From contig NC_092567.1 in the NCBI RefSeq assembly GCF_037975245.1, positions 2,899,214-2,963,213 of the forward strand: a stretch of 64,000 nt of DNA. The letters run 5' to 3'. The position numbers were made by a program, and so were the translations under genes. The DNA is from Apostichopus japonicus (lineage: Eukaryota > Echinodermata > Holothuroidea > Aspidochirotida > Stichopodidae). Below, piece after piece: positions 52,701-58,806 of the stretch (position 1 is its first letter; every line of letters begins with the position of its first letter). The notes beneath the pieces are model-generated. The model was not told where the DNA came from. It searched no databases and saw nothing but the letters and a program-made list of their open reading frames with translations.

Positions 52701-54771
52701 ATACCTCCCTGAACAAATATACTGTTAACCTTACACTTTTTCATTGAAGGAAATGGCTTAGCTGTTTCGTAGTGCTTTCGATAGGCTGTTTTTGCATACT
52801 TGATGAGATCGTTTTTCTTTCCTGAGATGAAAAAAAAACAATTAAAGAGTTTTAGCACTTGAAAGGTTACATGCAGACATTGTGACCTTACTTCTGAGAC
52901 AAACTTATCATCGAGTGGGTTTAAGTGAAACGGGAGTGCAGTAAAAAAAATTTAAAATGGGAAATTCAGTTTACATTTATGGTTAAATATCAGTCACCAA
53001 GTATGTCTAGCGTACTTTGTAGCTACTTTGTATTGGTGACGTAACGTCAAATCATGTAATAGGTTACCATTTTTTATTATAAAAGCTACATATTTTATAA
53101 CACTGATAGCAATAGATAAGCTTATCTGAACTTTCTTTACCTATGTTGCACTCACCAAAATTCAAATTCTCATGATAGCGGAGAAGAAGTCAAAGTATAG
53201 GGTGTCAAATATCATAATGTAATCATATATGCCCATTCATTGATTTAATGTTAAATATCAAACCAAGATGTACTAATCTCTACCAATAGCGTTGAGCTTA
53301 AACAGAAAATCCATGCCCTCACTCTATAGAGCGTGGAACTGTTAATGTAAATCTAAAGTTTATTTATAAGTGAAAGAACGTCATCATCCGGTGGTATTAC
53401 TTCCATGTCGTGCATGCTCTCATGTTATGGTGAACGTGTTAATTCACTATCAATCACTTAATTAGCATTGCTTACCCACTTGGTCAAAAATTACAGTGTG
53501 AAATTCAAATTATCAAATATTATTGCCATGTACTATTTATTATCAAATTACTACAGTTACTGAGCAGAAAGCAAATGTTAAGAGCATCAAATTGAACAAT
53601 GATACCATTATCGGTCTCACTAACTTTACTACACACCCTAGTTTGAACAATGTAGCATACAATTACTAATTAAAAGAGAATATCAATGTCCTAAAGCCGT
53701 TTGTAAATATATAGGAATAAGTTACAAGTATACGAATTTAACTGGTATATGTTGAAAGTTGAGATTTACACTTTGCAGGTTTTCAAGGAATGTTCAATTA
53801 AAATATCCGATTTGCCTTAACAAAATAGAGAACATTAAAGAACATACTCCCGTGCATGGTAACTTGTAAATGAAAGAACAATTCCTTAGTAAGTAATCGA
53901 TTCACCACTAACATTGTAGCAAATCCTTCGAAAATTACCAATCGCACTAAATCGATGGAGGTAATGCGTATTCTTAGGACTTTTGTGAGTGCATACGAAC
54001 ATTCATGTATAGAGATATGCTTAAGTTACAGTACCTTCTAATTGAGCCTTAGAATGATCATCACTGGAACATAGTCTCCCTGTATGTTCCTCATACAGCT
54101 TTCTTACACGCATCTCAATCCCAAAAAGACACATTTTCTTCAGCGCACACAGAAGTGTCATGATACTTGTTGGCTCTATTTGTCCTCTCTCTTCCATATA
54201 GCGAATCATGAGAAGGCCTGCACTGGCTGCATTGCTCAACTCTTCTATGACGACAGGCGGATACTCGAAGAACGTACCAAGATCAAGAACAATTTTAACA
54301 GTCAGAACGGTAGCAAGTGCAACTTTAAAACTACCAAAACCTGTTGAAAATAACGAAAGAGGATGAAAGACACCTAACTAGCACATGGAACACTCCTTCA
54401 GATCTAAATGAATGTAGTAACAACGGATGCGTTAGTGATATGAACATGAATACTTTAAACTTATCGATCAAAATGTAATGACCTGTTAATCCCTCTCACT
54501 TTTGAGTTAAAAAATTTGAGTTACATATGATATTATGTTGCCAATATATATTGATATCCGCATTAAATTCGCCAATGTTACGTGTTTTTATAAAAGAAAA
54601 GTAAATATGGCTTCTCAACTATATTAGTAAAAGCAACAGTGTACCGTTAAAACCATCTAACACAAATAAGACAACATACATAATTAATGTAAATTGTTCA
54701 GCTTGCAACTTACCGTTTACTGCCTTCTTCAAATCTGGTTTGATGTCCACAGGATTAAAATTGGCAGCCAT
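1733..54771 (-). CDS. NLR-type receptor: DED-like domain, NACHT NTPase, short LRR (spliced, 8 coding exons)
   Basis: Predicted cytosolic pattern-recognition receptor of the NLR (NACHT, leucine-rich repeat) class. Joining 54714-54771, 54035-54340, 51652-52821, 47999-48315, 23848-24056, 17011-17080, 4561-4596 and 1733-1780 on the minus strand gives 2214 nt, 737 residues plus stop, with every junction in phase and every intron bounded by GT and AG. The order is a death-effector-like fold (about 20-112), NACHT (123-511; Walker A at 199-207, Walker B at 276-285), a helical region (513-617), a short LRR segment (618-710) and a charged tail (711-737). By family analogy it should oligomerise through NACHT on sensing a ligand and recruit adaptors or caspases through the N-terminal domain; this is inferred. 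The LRR part is far shorter than in vertebrate NLRs. The gene covers more than 50 kb because the introns are full of repeats. The last two exons are the weakest part of the model. Confidence 0.75.
1781..4560. other. Intron between coding exons 7 and 8
   Basis: Bounded on the minus strand by GTAAGC and TTTAG. It holds the truncated SINE (2737-2872), a G-run (about 3079-3091) and one TGACGTCA (3653-3660). Nothing else is recognised. Confidence 0.5.
2737..2872 (+). mobile_element. 5'-truncated copy of the same SINE
   Basis: It matches the body and tail of the 33503 SINE from GTCCAGTTACA through GACTTCGGTCAGCTTGCGGC to GAGTTCCTGCTTGCAGGAGG, without the tRNA-like head. The tail is ATATAAATTAC rather than TACA repeats. 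5' truncation is usual for SINE copies. Confidence 0.8.
4561..4596 (-). CDS. NLR coding exon 7: 12-residue microexon
   Basis: A 36-nt candidate exon with an excellent acceptor (CTCTTCCTTTCAG) and donor (GAG|GTAAGC). It encodes ACDENGKLPGEE, acidic, with no recognised domain, and is symmetrical (phase 0 to 0), so it could be skipped without a frameshift. Both neighbours are also in phase 0. It is short enough to be a chance find, but the quality of both splice sites argues for it. Confidence 0.5.
4877..4904. promoter_or_regulatory. Pair of perfect CRE palindromes
   Basis: TGACGTCA at 4877-4884 and 4897-4904, in the intron between coding exons 7 and 8. TGACGTCA is the binding site of CREB/ATF bZIP factors. 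Seven other perfect copies lie in the first 17 kb. Regulatory activity is not shown. Confidence 0.3.
8370..8412. repeat. Near-perfect hairpin, ~20-bp stem
   Basis: GGCTCTGTTTGAAT and ATTCAAACAGAGCC flank a short centre AACTTTAAAAGTT that continues the stem with a single mismatch. It could be a mini-MITE or a small RNA hairpin; nothing else supports either. Confidence 0.7.
10672..10880. repeat. Short tandem repeat with a GGGGCAGCTATAC core
   Basis: About 13 diverged units of 13-17 bp, based on GGGGCAGCTATACGG with variants GGGCATCTATACT and GGGGAAGCTATATGG. It is AT/GC mixed, unlike the surrounding AT-rich sequence. Confidence 0.85.
11524..11665. mobile_element. Left-end fragment of the CAGGCGCGTATCCAGG subfamily
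   Basis: CAGGCGCGTATCCAGG, then a G-homopolymer, ACTATCTAAACGGAGC and GGTTGGCGCG, as in the 27082 copy. It is the only family copy I see outside the 24 kb intron. It is truncated after a C-run. Confidence 0.6.
12063..12240. repeat. Diverged ~58-bp tandem repeat, 3 copies
   Basis: The recurring phrase TTATCATCTCAGTAATATA followed by a CTGATCA(G/A)TTTA segment appears three times with substitutions. It lies in the intron between coding exons 6 and 7. Confidence 0.7.
12947..13282 (-). CDS. Unrecognised open reading frame of about 111 codons
   Basis: A minus-strand frame open from 13282 to a TGA at 12947. The composition looks protein-like: ENFVILRLGDVNYHDATM, VVSDEKGIIMVIQNRYVF and EFNGNEHLSYRHQYCYRI, with mixed charged and hydrophobic residues and no low complexity, then a polar GNKQKQRD tail. 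I do not recognise the family. It sits in the 12 kb intron, in the same orientation as the NLR gene, beside a cluster of GGGTACCCG palindromes that may mark a repeat. It could be the tail of a transposon protein, a retrocopy or a terminal exon of a nested gene. No clear acceptor was found. Confidence 0.3.
   Translation of the reverse strand, partial: VGYPGIRVPDSDLDCFYSLNKNNAQENFVILRLGDVNYHDATMLQAMVVSDEKGIIMVIQNRYVFLEFNGNEHLSYRHQYCYRIITVKLGIPESENGNKQKQRDVTMVCSI
13240..13330. repeat. Cluster of GGGTACCCG palindromes
   Basis: Three to four GGGTACCCG or GTACCCG units lie within 80 bp next to the unrecognised open reading frame. They may be the end of a repeat element. Confidence 0.5.
13745..14010. 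repeat. Two-copy tandem repeat with a 141-bp period
   Basis: The segment GGTCGAAGATAGCAGTAATA (13767) returns in diverged form as GGTCAAAGATAACAGCAATA (13901), with matching following parts (TTAG, TCCAGCCAACTG versus GCCGGCTAACTG). A (GT)n plus A-tract microsatellite precedes it (13696-13740). Confidence 0.75.
15209..15239. repeat. Perfect hairpin flanked by a short direct repeat
   Basis: CAGGGAGTTGTTAT and ATAACAACTCCCTG are exact complements separated by TCC. TTACATCA lies on both sides. The direct repeats suggest a tiny insertion with target duplication, but no family is recognised. Confidence 0.7.
17011..17080 (-). CDS. NLR coding exon 6: end of the leucine-rich segment
   Basis: Acceptor CTACTTCTCTCCATAG ahead of 17080; 70 nt; donor TAT|GTAAAAGG after 17011. 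It encodes residues 687-710, beginning F-G-G-N-D-L-P-D-T-I-P and ending S-L-K-S-R-Y. Joined to exon 5 it reads SLKELTFGGNDLPDTIP, the expected L-x-x-L-x-F/L-x-x-N-x-L-P pattern of one leucine-rich repeat. This phase-correct continuation of the motif across a 6.8 kb intron is strong evidence that both exons are real. Confidence 0.75.
17081..23847. other. Intron between coding exons 5 and 6, 6.8 kb
   Basis: It contains the GTGACCCCAAATGACCT repeat, CA microsatellites and AT-rich sequence. A short exon-like block near 22212-22243 was considered and rejected because its phase does not fit. Confidence 0.6.
19803..20085. repeat. Two-copy repeat built on GTGACCCCAAATGACCT
   Basis: Both units carry GTGACCCCAAATGACCT, CTCAATGTGGT, ATTGG(T/A)CCAAGCTT and TTGAGATATCGTGTT, in the same order and about 160 bp apart. 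The first has a long A-tract insertion. A (CA)n tract follows, and two more lie within the next 300 bp (20170-20188, 20350-20366). It resembles a dispersed repeat, not a gene. Confidence 0.75.
23848..24056 (-). CDS. NLR coding exon 5: leucine-rich segment
   Basis: Acceptor TATTCTTTCATTCTAG ahead of 24056; 209 nt; strong donor GAC|GTAAGT after 23848. It encodes residues 618-686 plus two bases of a split threonine codon. It starts IPISRVVLWSCSPRVDESGL and contains LSLSILSSLQWLWIYDYN, LTNEELAAILSYSSQC and SLKEL. The spacing of Leu and the Cys-x-x-Leu-x-x-L end is that of leucine-rich repeats. It reads in phase with exon 4 (phase 0 to 0) and exon 6 (phase 2 to 1). The surrounding 2 kb is very AT-rich with no other coding signal. 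Confidence 0.82.
27082..27235. mobile_element. Left-end fragment of the CAGGCGCGTATCCAGG subfamily
   Basis: It starts CAGGCGCGTATCCAGG, followed by a C/G patch and the ACTATCTAAGCGGAGCGCC and TTGGCGCG modules, then fades into unrelated sequence. No right end lies nearby. Confidence 0.6.
27770..28153. mobile_element. hAT-like MITE, 384 bp, complete with target duplication
   Basis: It begins CAGTGGCGGAGC and ends with the exact reverse complement GCTCCGCCACTG. It is flanked on both sides by the identical 8-bp sequence CGCGGCGG (27762-27769 and 28154-28161). An 8-bp target duplication with CAGxGG termini fits the hAT superfamily. It has no transposase, so it is non-autonomous. Inside is the module GCGGAGCGCCACC...TTGGCGCG shared by all family copies in this intron. 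A G-run followed by a C-run sits just inside the right end. Confidence 0.85.
28508..29210. mobile_element. Element with CAGGCGCGTA-type ends (second hAT-like subfamily)
   Basis: It starts CAGGCGCGTAGCGAGG and ends CCTGGATACGCACCTG, an imperfect inverted repeat. It shares the GCG(T/G)AGCGCCACCAT...TTGGCGCG module. Its right half (from about 28740) recurs at 43385-43843. That half contains an internal ATCCGTCACTGG, resembling the right end of the other subfamily, then a pyrimidine-rich tract. The flanking 8-mers do not match, so the original insertion boundary may have been lost. Confidence 0.55.
30565..31140. repeat. Copy 1 of a 0.6 kb duplicated block
   Basis: Near-identical to 42396-42985, same orientation. 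Shared landmarks are CATGTTACCTTCATGTAGCC, a G-homopolymer at about 30713, AAAATGGCGGAGGTG, a second G-run near 30970, and the end GTCATTTCAAA. There is no coding potential beyond short frames. The high identity suggests a recent copy; the class is unknown. Confidence 0.8.
31692..33461. mobile_element. hAT-like non-autonomous element, 1.77 kb, with a nested or internal relative
   Basis: The left end CAGTGGCGTAGCC and right end GTAGCTACGCCACTG are inverted repeats. The flanks carry a perfect 8-bp duplication ATTGCTAT (31684-31691 and 33462-33469). Inside, a second left end CAGTGGCGGAGC starts at 32174 and runs through the same modules as the 27770 MITE to about 32725, without its own right end. 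The element is therefore either composite or invaded by a relative. No transposase frame is present. Confidence 0.8.
32174..32725. mobile_element. Right-truncated relative of the 27770 MITE, inside the 1.77 kb element
   Basis: It matches the MITE from CAGTGGCGGAGC through the GCGCCAGCAGTCCATT module to a 3' G-homopolymer. It contains about 200 bp (32377-32585) absent from the 27770 copy, where the flanks GAAGAATAA and ACACCAACAAAATGTGA are nearly joined. The terminal right repeat is missing. Confidence 0.65.
33503..33750 (+). mobile_element. tRNA-derived SINE, full-length
   Basis: It has an RNA polymerase III A-box (TAGCTCAGTGGTTAACAC) and B-box (GGTTCGAGTC, 33556-33565), and GGAGTG/CACTCC acceptor-like pairing at the head. 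A tRNA-unrelated body follows with a conserved tail (GACTTCGGTCAGCTTGCGGC and GAGTTCCTGCTTGCAGGAGG) and a (TACA)n tract. The anticodon stem is distorted, so it is not a working tRNA. It begins about 35 bp after the target duplication of the 1.77 kb hAT-like element. Confidence 0.85.
34391..34680. mobile_element. MITE with ~30-bp inverted ends carrying telomere-like repeats
   Basis: The left end GTGGCTAAATATTCTTACGA and the right end, whose reverse complement is GTGGCTATTCTTACGACTAG, form long inverted repeats. The 9-bp TTTATTCAA flanks both sides (34382-34390 and 34681-34689). A 9-bp duplication would fit a Mutator-like element, but the exact ends are uncertain by a few bases. There is no coding content. 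The centre holds TTAGGG-type repeats. Confidence 0.65.
34509..34573 (+). repeat. Interstitial telomere-like (TTAGGG) array
   Basis: About ten perfect or near-perfect TTAGGG units (variants GTTTAGGG, GTAAGGG, GTTAGAG) ending at an inverted TTAACCCTA. It lies in the centre of the MITE at 34391-34680. Confidence 0.85.
34771..35003 (-). CDS. Possible optional exon or decayed exon inside the 24 kb intron
   Basis: An open frame on the minus strand ending CACTGGCAG|GTTAGT at 34771, a good donor in phase 0, which would join in frame to coding exon 5. The encoded segment contains KHCSIMGDKLQKCLYMIWD and SLENLALHLTFTHWQ, with a spacing of Leu that fits the transition from the helical region to the first leucine-rich repeat. 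I could not find an acceptor in phase 0 with a pyrimidine tract; the frame is closed upstream by a TAA just before 35004. It may be a skipped or broken exon, or chance. Exon 4 joins exon 5 in frame without it. Confidence 0.3.
35430..37745. repeat. Copy A of a 2.3 kb duplicated block
   Basis: It aligns along its whole length with 44372-46692 in the same orientation, both beginning TATCAAGCTTCTT and ending near CCATAATG(C/T)TGTA. By eye roughly nine bases in ten agree, with small indels. Landmarks in both are a C-homopolymer before GGCTCCACTTGG, a stretch of AAATTTTGA-type inverted repeats (36300-36430), and the exon-like block at 37092. Whether it is a mobile element or a segmental duplication is unclear; no terminal repeats or target duplications were found. 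Confidence 0.85.
42068..42178 (+). other. Exon-like block of 111 nt, plus strand
   Basis: Acceptor TTTTTCTTTAACCTCCAG, 111 nt open in phase 0, donor TTG|GTGAGT. It encodes 37 residues containing STFLWYISSKKMKEKSKWEH and TDDITSFVAEIL. A diverged relative with the same acceptor and donor lies at 46875-46985. The block is symmetrical (phase 0 to 0). The function is unknown. Both copies lie at the far end of the duplicated region, on the strand opposite to the NLR gene, which suggests a nested gene or its remains. Confidence 0.3.
42396..42985. repeat. Copy 2 of the 0.6 kb duplicated block
   Basis: Partner of 30565-31140, differing by scattered substitutions and by the length of its G and C tracts. 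It lies between the first 111-nt exon-like block and a transposon fragment, in the same large intron as its partner. Confidence 0.8.
43385..43843. mobile_element. Right-half copy of the 28508-29210 element
   Basis: It aligns with 28755-29210 from GTTCCCC(A/G)ACGAC(T/A)CGGTCGAG to the end CCTGGATACGCGTCTG. It includes the internal ATACGCCACTGG junction and the CTTTTTCTC pyrimidine tract. The left half is missing. Both copies share the same internal junction, so that composite structure is older than the copies. Confidence 0.65.
44372..46692. repeat. Copy B of the 2.3 kb duplicated block
   Basis: Partner of 35430-37745. The related blocks 41960-42250 and 46780-47080 lie downstream of copies A and B. 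In copy A they are separated from the 2.3 kb block by about 4.2 kb; in copy B by only about 90 bp. One ancestral unit of about 2.6 kb therefore probably existed, with an insertion in the A side or a deletion in the B side. Confidence 0.85.
46043..46171 (+). pseudogene. Exon-like block, plus strand, second copy (opposite to the NLR gene)
   Basis: A strong pyrimidine tract and acceptor (TTCTTTTCTCTTCATTAG) on the plus strand precedes an open frame of 42 codons ending in TGA. It contains KRATKVSPIPPAVTSF and ADKDNEWFIIDISS, a credible protein composition. The matching block in the first copy of the duplication (from 37092) has the same acceptor but in-frame stops. The minus strand of the same DNA is also partly open, so strand is not certain. 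No family is recognised. It may be a leftover exon of a small gene carried by the duplicated segment. Confidence 0.25.
46875..46985 (+). pseudogene. Diverged copy of the 111-nt exon-like block
   Basis: It matches 42068-42178 in its flanks, with the acceptor TTTGACCTCCAG and the donor G|GTGAGTG. Inside, small insertions and a deletion of about 11 nt before the donor shift the frame, so the protein no longer corresponds to the first copy, although by chance it stays open. I read it as a decayed copy. Confidence 0.3.
47999..48315 (-). CDS. NLR coding exon 4: post-NACHT helical (HD2-like) domain
   Basis: Acceptor CTTGGATTTGCAG ahead of 48315; 317 nt; donor CAG|GTAATT after 47999. It encodes residues 512-617. 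The segment LNSINPLDLQYVYRFACGLN followed by AADIIIKHLQETKEG is a hallmark phrase of the helical domain after NACHT in invertebrate NLRs, and the exon ends STIQVLEVASANQ. It enters in phase 1 from the NACHT exon and leaves in phase 0, which joins directly to the LRR exon at 24056. The next intron is about 23.9 kb. Confidence 0.88.
48316..51651. other. Intron between coding exons 3 and 4
   Basis: Unique AT-rich sequence with short diverged repeats around 48830-49020 (CTGACAGGCCAGTATG(A/G)CAGTGAA and TGCATTGT). The exon-like segment 51254-51346 lies near its 5' end. No separate gene is supported. Confidence 0.6.
51254..51346 (-). other. Exon-like segment after the NACHT exon, status unclear
   Basis: In the intron after the NACHT exon, a 93-nt minus-strand segment begins after ACAAG|AG and stops at a weak donor G|GTAATA. 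In the phase set by the NACHT exon it reads RLKVEIPSGRPRQCRKKL then TTLDLQANCTDLG. It ends in an LRR-like phrase, but G-R-P-R-x-x-R/K is also common near the C-terminus of LINE reverse transcriptases. Including it would bring the frame to a stop instead of exon 4, so it is not in the main model. It could be an alternative ending or a transposon scrap. Confidence 0.2.
51652..52821 (-). CDS. NLR coding exon 3: NACHT NTPase domain
   Basis: A single 1170-nt exon encoding residues 122-511. The acceptor is a long pyrimidine tract ending TTTTTTTTCATCTCAG, and the donor is GAAG|GTAAGT. An N-terminal linker (KKNDLIKYAKTAYRKHY) resembles the pre-NACHT segment of invertebrate NLRs. Walker A is ADPGFGKST (residues 199-207) and Walker B is VVILFDSYDE (276-285) with the acidic pair DE. 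The sensor-like ILTRT follows near 312, then GFGVAERRNYVL, the winged-helix CQVPLF (372-377) and an EFYASHHLVWML end. All key nucleotide-binding residues look intact, so ATP binding is expected. The frame stays open past the donor to 51476, so intron retention would add about 57 unrelated residues. This is the most secure feature of the window. Confidence 0.93.
52822..54034. other. Intron between coding exons 2 and 3
   Basis: 1.2 kb of AT-rich sequence with a strong pyrimidine tract at its 3' (low-coordinate) end. Nothing else is recognised. Confidence 0.7.
54035..54340 (-). CDS. NLR coding exon 2: death-effector-like domain
   Basis: Acceptor TTTTCAACAG at 54341, 306 nt, donor G|GTACTG after 54035. 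It encodes residues 20-121. A hydrophobic stretch (residues about 21-44) is followed by an alpha-helical segment with AGLLMIRYMEERGQIEPTS and CALKKMCLFGIEMRVRKLYE. The phrase of a 'large-residue helix, ERG, I-x-PTS/T, LL..ALKK' is typical of death-effector domains, where a turn between helices carries the Pro-Thr/Ser. The classic RxDL charge triad is not visible, so another death-fold member (Death, CARD) cannot be excluded. An alternative donor 6 nt downstream (GTAACT) would give the wrong phase for the NACHT exon, which supports GTACTG although it is a weak donor. By family knowledge this domain would recruit caspase or adaptor partners. Confidence 0.65.
54714..54771 (-). CDS. NLR coding exon 1 (start codon, 19 residues)
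   Basis: Start-codon exon. The ATG is at 54771-54769 in the context AAGATGG, a good vertebrate-like Kozak match. It encodes 19 residues, beginning MAANFNPVD and ending in a lysine-rich KKAVN, then one base of a split glycine codon before the donor GTAAGTTG. The exon probably starts at 54778, after an acceptor TTACAG with a weak pyrimidine tract, so about 7 nt of 5' UTR lie in it. Phase 1 at the donor matches the next exon at 54340. Confidence 0.7.
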
Positions 54772-55014
54772 CTTAGGTCTGTAATTTTGCATGCAAAATA
54801 AACATTAATTTGACTGGAAATTCTATGTAAAGTTCCACAGTCAAGGCATTAACTGGATTACTCAGGATATAAATGGGTTTCCAGATGTTTATACTTTGAA
54901 TGGTTAATAGTACATTTCTTTGGCTGATTGTCTCTCTCTTGTTATCGATGGTGCAAACCTTATAATTGCTCTACATGATGTGTATGAATCTAACGTTTAA
55001 TGTACATAACTTGT

Positions 55015-58000
55015 TCTATCCATCCATCCATCCTATCGAGCCATCCTATCAAGTCATCCTATCCATCATATCCACCCATCCTTTCGATCCATCCTATTCT
55101 TCAATCATATCCATCAATCCTGTCCTACCATCCATACTATCCATCCAGCATATCCAACCATCCTAACCATACATCCTACCCATCCGTCCAATCAATCAAT
55201 TCATCTATCCATCCATCCATCCAATTCATTCATCCTATCCGTCCATCCTATCCATCCATCCATCTTATCCATCCTATCAATCCATGTAACCTATCCATCC
55301 ATACTATCCATCCATAAAATCAATCCATCATATCCATCCATACTATCTATCCATAACATCCATCCATCCATCCATCTTATCAATCCATCTAATCTATCCA
55401 TCCATACTATCCATCCATAAAATCAATCCATCATATCCATCCTATTCATCCACCCTATCCACCCTATCCATCCATCATATCCATCAATCCATCCCATCAT
55501 ATCAATCAATTCCATCCATAATATCCATCAATTATATCCATCAATTGTATCCATCCTATCCATTCATCATATCGATCCATCCTATCCATCCATATTATCC
55601 ATCCATCCTTTTCATCCTTACTATCCATTCATCCTACCCATCCTATAAATCCCTCCTATCCATCCATTATATCAATTCATATAATCCATTATATTCATCC
55701 ATCCTATCAATCCATCCATCCTATCCATGCTTCTTATCAATCCATCATATTCATCCATACTATTCATCCATCATATCGATCCTATTTATCCTATCCATCC
55801 CTCATATCCATCCATCCCACTCAACCATCCAATCCATCCATTCATAATACCAATCCTATCCATCCATGATTACCCATCCATCCATTTATCATATCCATCC
55901 ATCCTTTCCATCCATCCTACTCATCCAATTTATTCATTCATCCTATCCATCCTATCAATTCTATCCATACTTTTCATCCTATCCATCAATTCCATCCTAT
56001 CCATCCTATCAATCCATACTATCGATCAATCATATCCACCAATCCTATCCAGCCATCCATCATTTCCATCCATCCTATCCATCTTTCATATCCAATTATC
56101 CAATCCATCTATCCTACTCATCCAATTCATTCATTCATCCTATCCATCCATCAAATTCGTCCATCCTATCCATCCTATCAATTCTATCCATACTTTTCAT
56201 CCTATCCATCAATTCCATCCTATCCATCATTTTTATCATATCTATCCTATCAATCCATACTATCGATCAATCATATCCATCAATCCTATCCAGCCATCCA
56301 TCATATCCATCCATCCTATCCATCCATCGTACTCATCCATCCAATCCATCCATTCATCCTATCATTCCTATCCATCCATCATATCCGTCCATCCTATCCA
56401 TGCTGTCCATCTTATCCATCCATTTGTCCTTTCCATCATATTCATCCGCCTATCCATCCATCATACCCCCATATCCTATTCATCCTATCCATCCATCATA
56501 TCCAACCTTCTTATCCATCCTATCCATTCATCATATCCATTCATCATATCTATCCCCATCCTACCCTTCATATCAATCCATCCTACCCATCCATGAAATC
56601 CTTCCATTCATCCTATCCATACTTCTTATCCATCCATCATATTCATTCTATCCATCCATATTATCGATCCATCCTATCCGTCAATCATATCCATCCATCC
56701 ATTTATCATATCCATCATCCAACTCATCCATTAAATCCATCCAACCATCCTATCCATCAATCAAATCCGTCCATCCTATCCATCCTATCAATTATATCCA
56801 TCGTATTCATCATATCCATCACATCCATCAATTCCATCCTATCCATCATTTCTATCCTATCTATCCTATCAATCCATACTATCGATCTATCCTATCCACC
56901 AATGCTATCCAGCTATCCATCATGCCCATCCATCCTATCCAACCATCGTATCCATCCATCCAATCCATCCATTCATCCTATCAATCCTATCCATCCATCA
57001 CATCCGTCCATCCTATCCATCCTATCCATCTTATCCATCCATTTGTCCTTTCCATCCTATTCATTCTCCTATTCATCCATCCTACCCCTCCATCCTATTC
57101 ATCCTATCCATCCATCATATCCAACCATCTCATCCATCCTATCCATCCATCGTATCCGTCCATCACATCCTATCCATCCATCATATCCAACCATCTTATC
57201 CATCCTATCCATCCATCGTACCCATCCATCCATAATATCCATCTATCATATCCATCCCCATCCTACCCATCATATCAATCCATCCTACCCATATATGAAC
57301 TCCTTCCATTCATCCTATCATAGCTTCTTATCTATCCACCATATTCATTCTATCCATCCTATCCTATCCATCCATCCTATCCATCAATCCTATCCAGCCA
57401 TCCATCATATCCATCCATCCTGTCCGTCCATCATATCCAACCATCCTATCCATCCATCGTACTTATCCATCCAATCCATCCATTCATCCTATCAATCCTA
57501 TCCATCCATCATATCCGTCCATTATATCCTATCCACCCATCGTAACCAACCATCTCGTCCATCCTACCCATCATATCAATCCATCCTACCCATATATGAA
57601 CTCCTTCCATTCATCCTATCAATGCTTCTTATCTATCCACCATATTCATTCTATCCATCCTATCCTATCCATCCATCCTATCCATCCATCCTATCCAGCC
57701 ATCCATCATATCCATCCATCCTATCCGTCCATCATATCCAACCATCCTATCCATCCATCGTACTTATCCATCCAATCCATCCATTCATCCTATCAATCCT
57801 ATCCATCCATCATATCCGTCCATCATATCCTATCCACCCATCCTACCCATCCATCAAATCCTTCCATTAATCCTATCCATTCTTCTTATCCATCCATCGT
57901 ACTCATCCATCCATTCATCCTATCAATCCTATCCATCCATCATATCCGTCCATCCTATCCATCCTATCCATCTTATCCATCATATCGATCCATCCTATCC

Positions 58001-58395
58001 ATCAATCATATCCATCCCTCCTATCCTACCATCCATACTATCCATGCTTCTTATCCATCCATCCTATCAATCCTATCCAGCCATCCTAGCCACCCATACC
58101 ATCCATCCAATCCATCCATTCATCATATCCATAATATCCATCCATCCTATCCAACCATCTTATCCATCCTATCCATCCATCCTATCCATCCATCCTTTCC
58201 TTCCATCCATCCATCCTATCCATCCATCCATTTATTCATCCATCCCATCCATCCATAATATCCATCGATCCATCCTATCCATCAATCATATCCATACATC
58301 CTATCCTGCCATCCATACTACCTTTCATCCTATCCATCCATCCTATCCGTCCATCCTATACATCCATCCTATCCATCCATCTTATCCAACCATAT
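55015..58395. repeat. ATCC-type microsatellite/minisatellite array, 3.4 kb
   Basis: Almost pure runs of (T)CCATCCATCC interrupted by CTATCC, CATATCC and similar. Longer units are layered on top: a segment with GAA(C/A)TCCTTCCATTCATCC recurs near 56580, 57300 and 57600, the last two exactly about 300 bp apart. It lies in a 5' UTR intron of the NLR gene. The long Ser-Tyr-Pro-His-Ile frames it yields are by-products of the repeat. Confidence 0.95.
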
Positions 58396-58734
58396 TCTTC
58401 TTATAATCTTCTTTTTTCTGCTATTAATAATTATTTTTAGATAATATTATTAATTTGGTATATTCTCTATTTTCTTTTTAAGACTTCCTTTCCGACATGG
58501 ATTTTCGTGGAAAGCCAACGCATTTTGCGTTGCTGGAAAGATAACTGAATACAAGTATGAAGAAATTAGTCTGCTAATTGAAAGTATTTAAAAGCAGATC
58601 CAAGTAGATGTGCTCAAAAACCATACCATAAGACACATCATAACAGAAATACATAGCAGAAAAGAAAACGTTTCCATATGTGTGGTTAGTTTACTAAATA
58701 CATTTTCTACTAAAGCATTAACTGCTTCACTTAC

Positions 58735-58806
58735 CAGTTAGCTATTTCTGCCAAATACTTTCAATAAGTCTGGGGTGATCAACACTTCTCGCGTAACCGA
58801 TAGAAT
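58735..58806 (-). other. Putative second 5' UTR exon of the NLR gene (72 nt)
   Basis: On the minus strand a pyrimidine-containing acceptor (TTTTGTATCGGTTTACAG) precedes the exon at 58806, and a consensus donor GTAAGTG follows its last base at 58735. The 72 nt have stops and no useful start, which fits an untranslated exon. It lies between the putative first exon (63228) and the ATG-bearing exon (54778), in the right orientation. Splicing to either neighbour is inferred. Confidence 0.4.

Noticed and set aside
54966-58406. Long plus-strand reading frames (up to 485 codons) rich in Ser, Tyr, Pro, His and Ile
   Set aside because: They are direct translations of the ATCC array in all three frames, with no codon bias or start context; open only because the repeat lacks stop codons.
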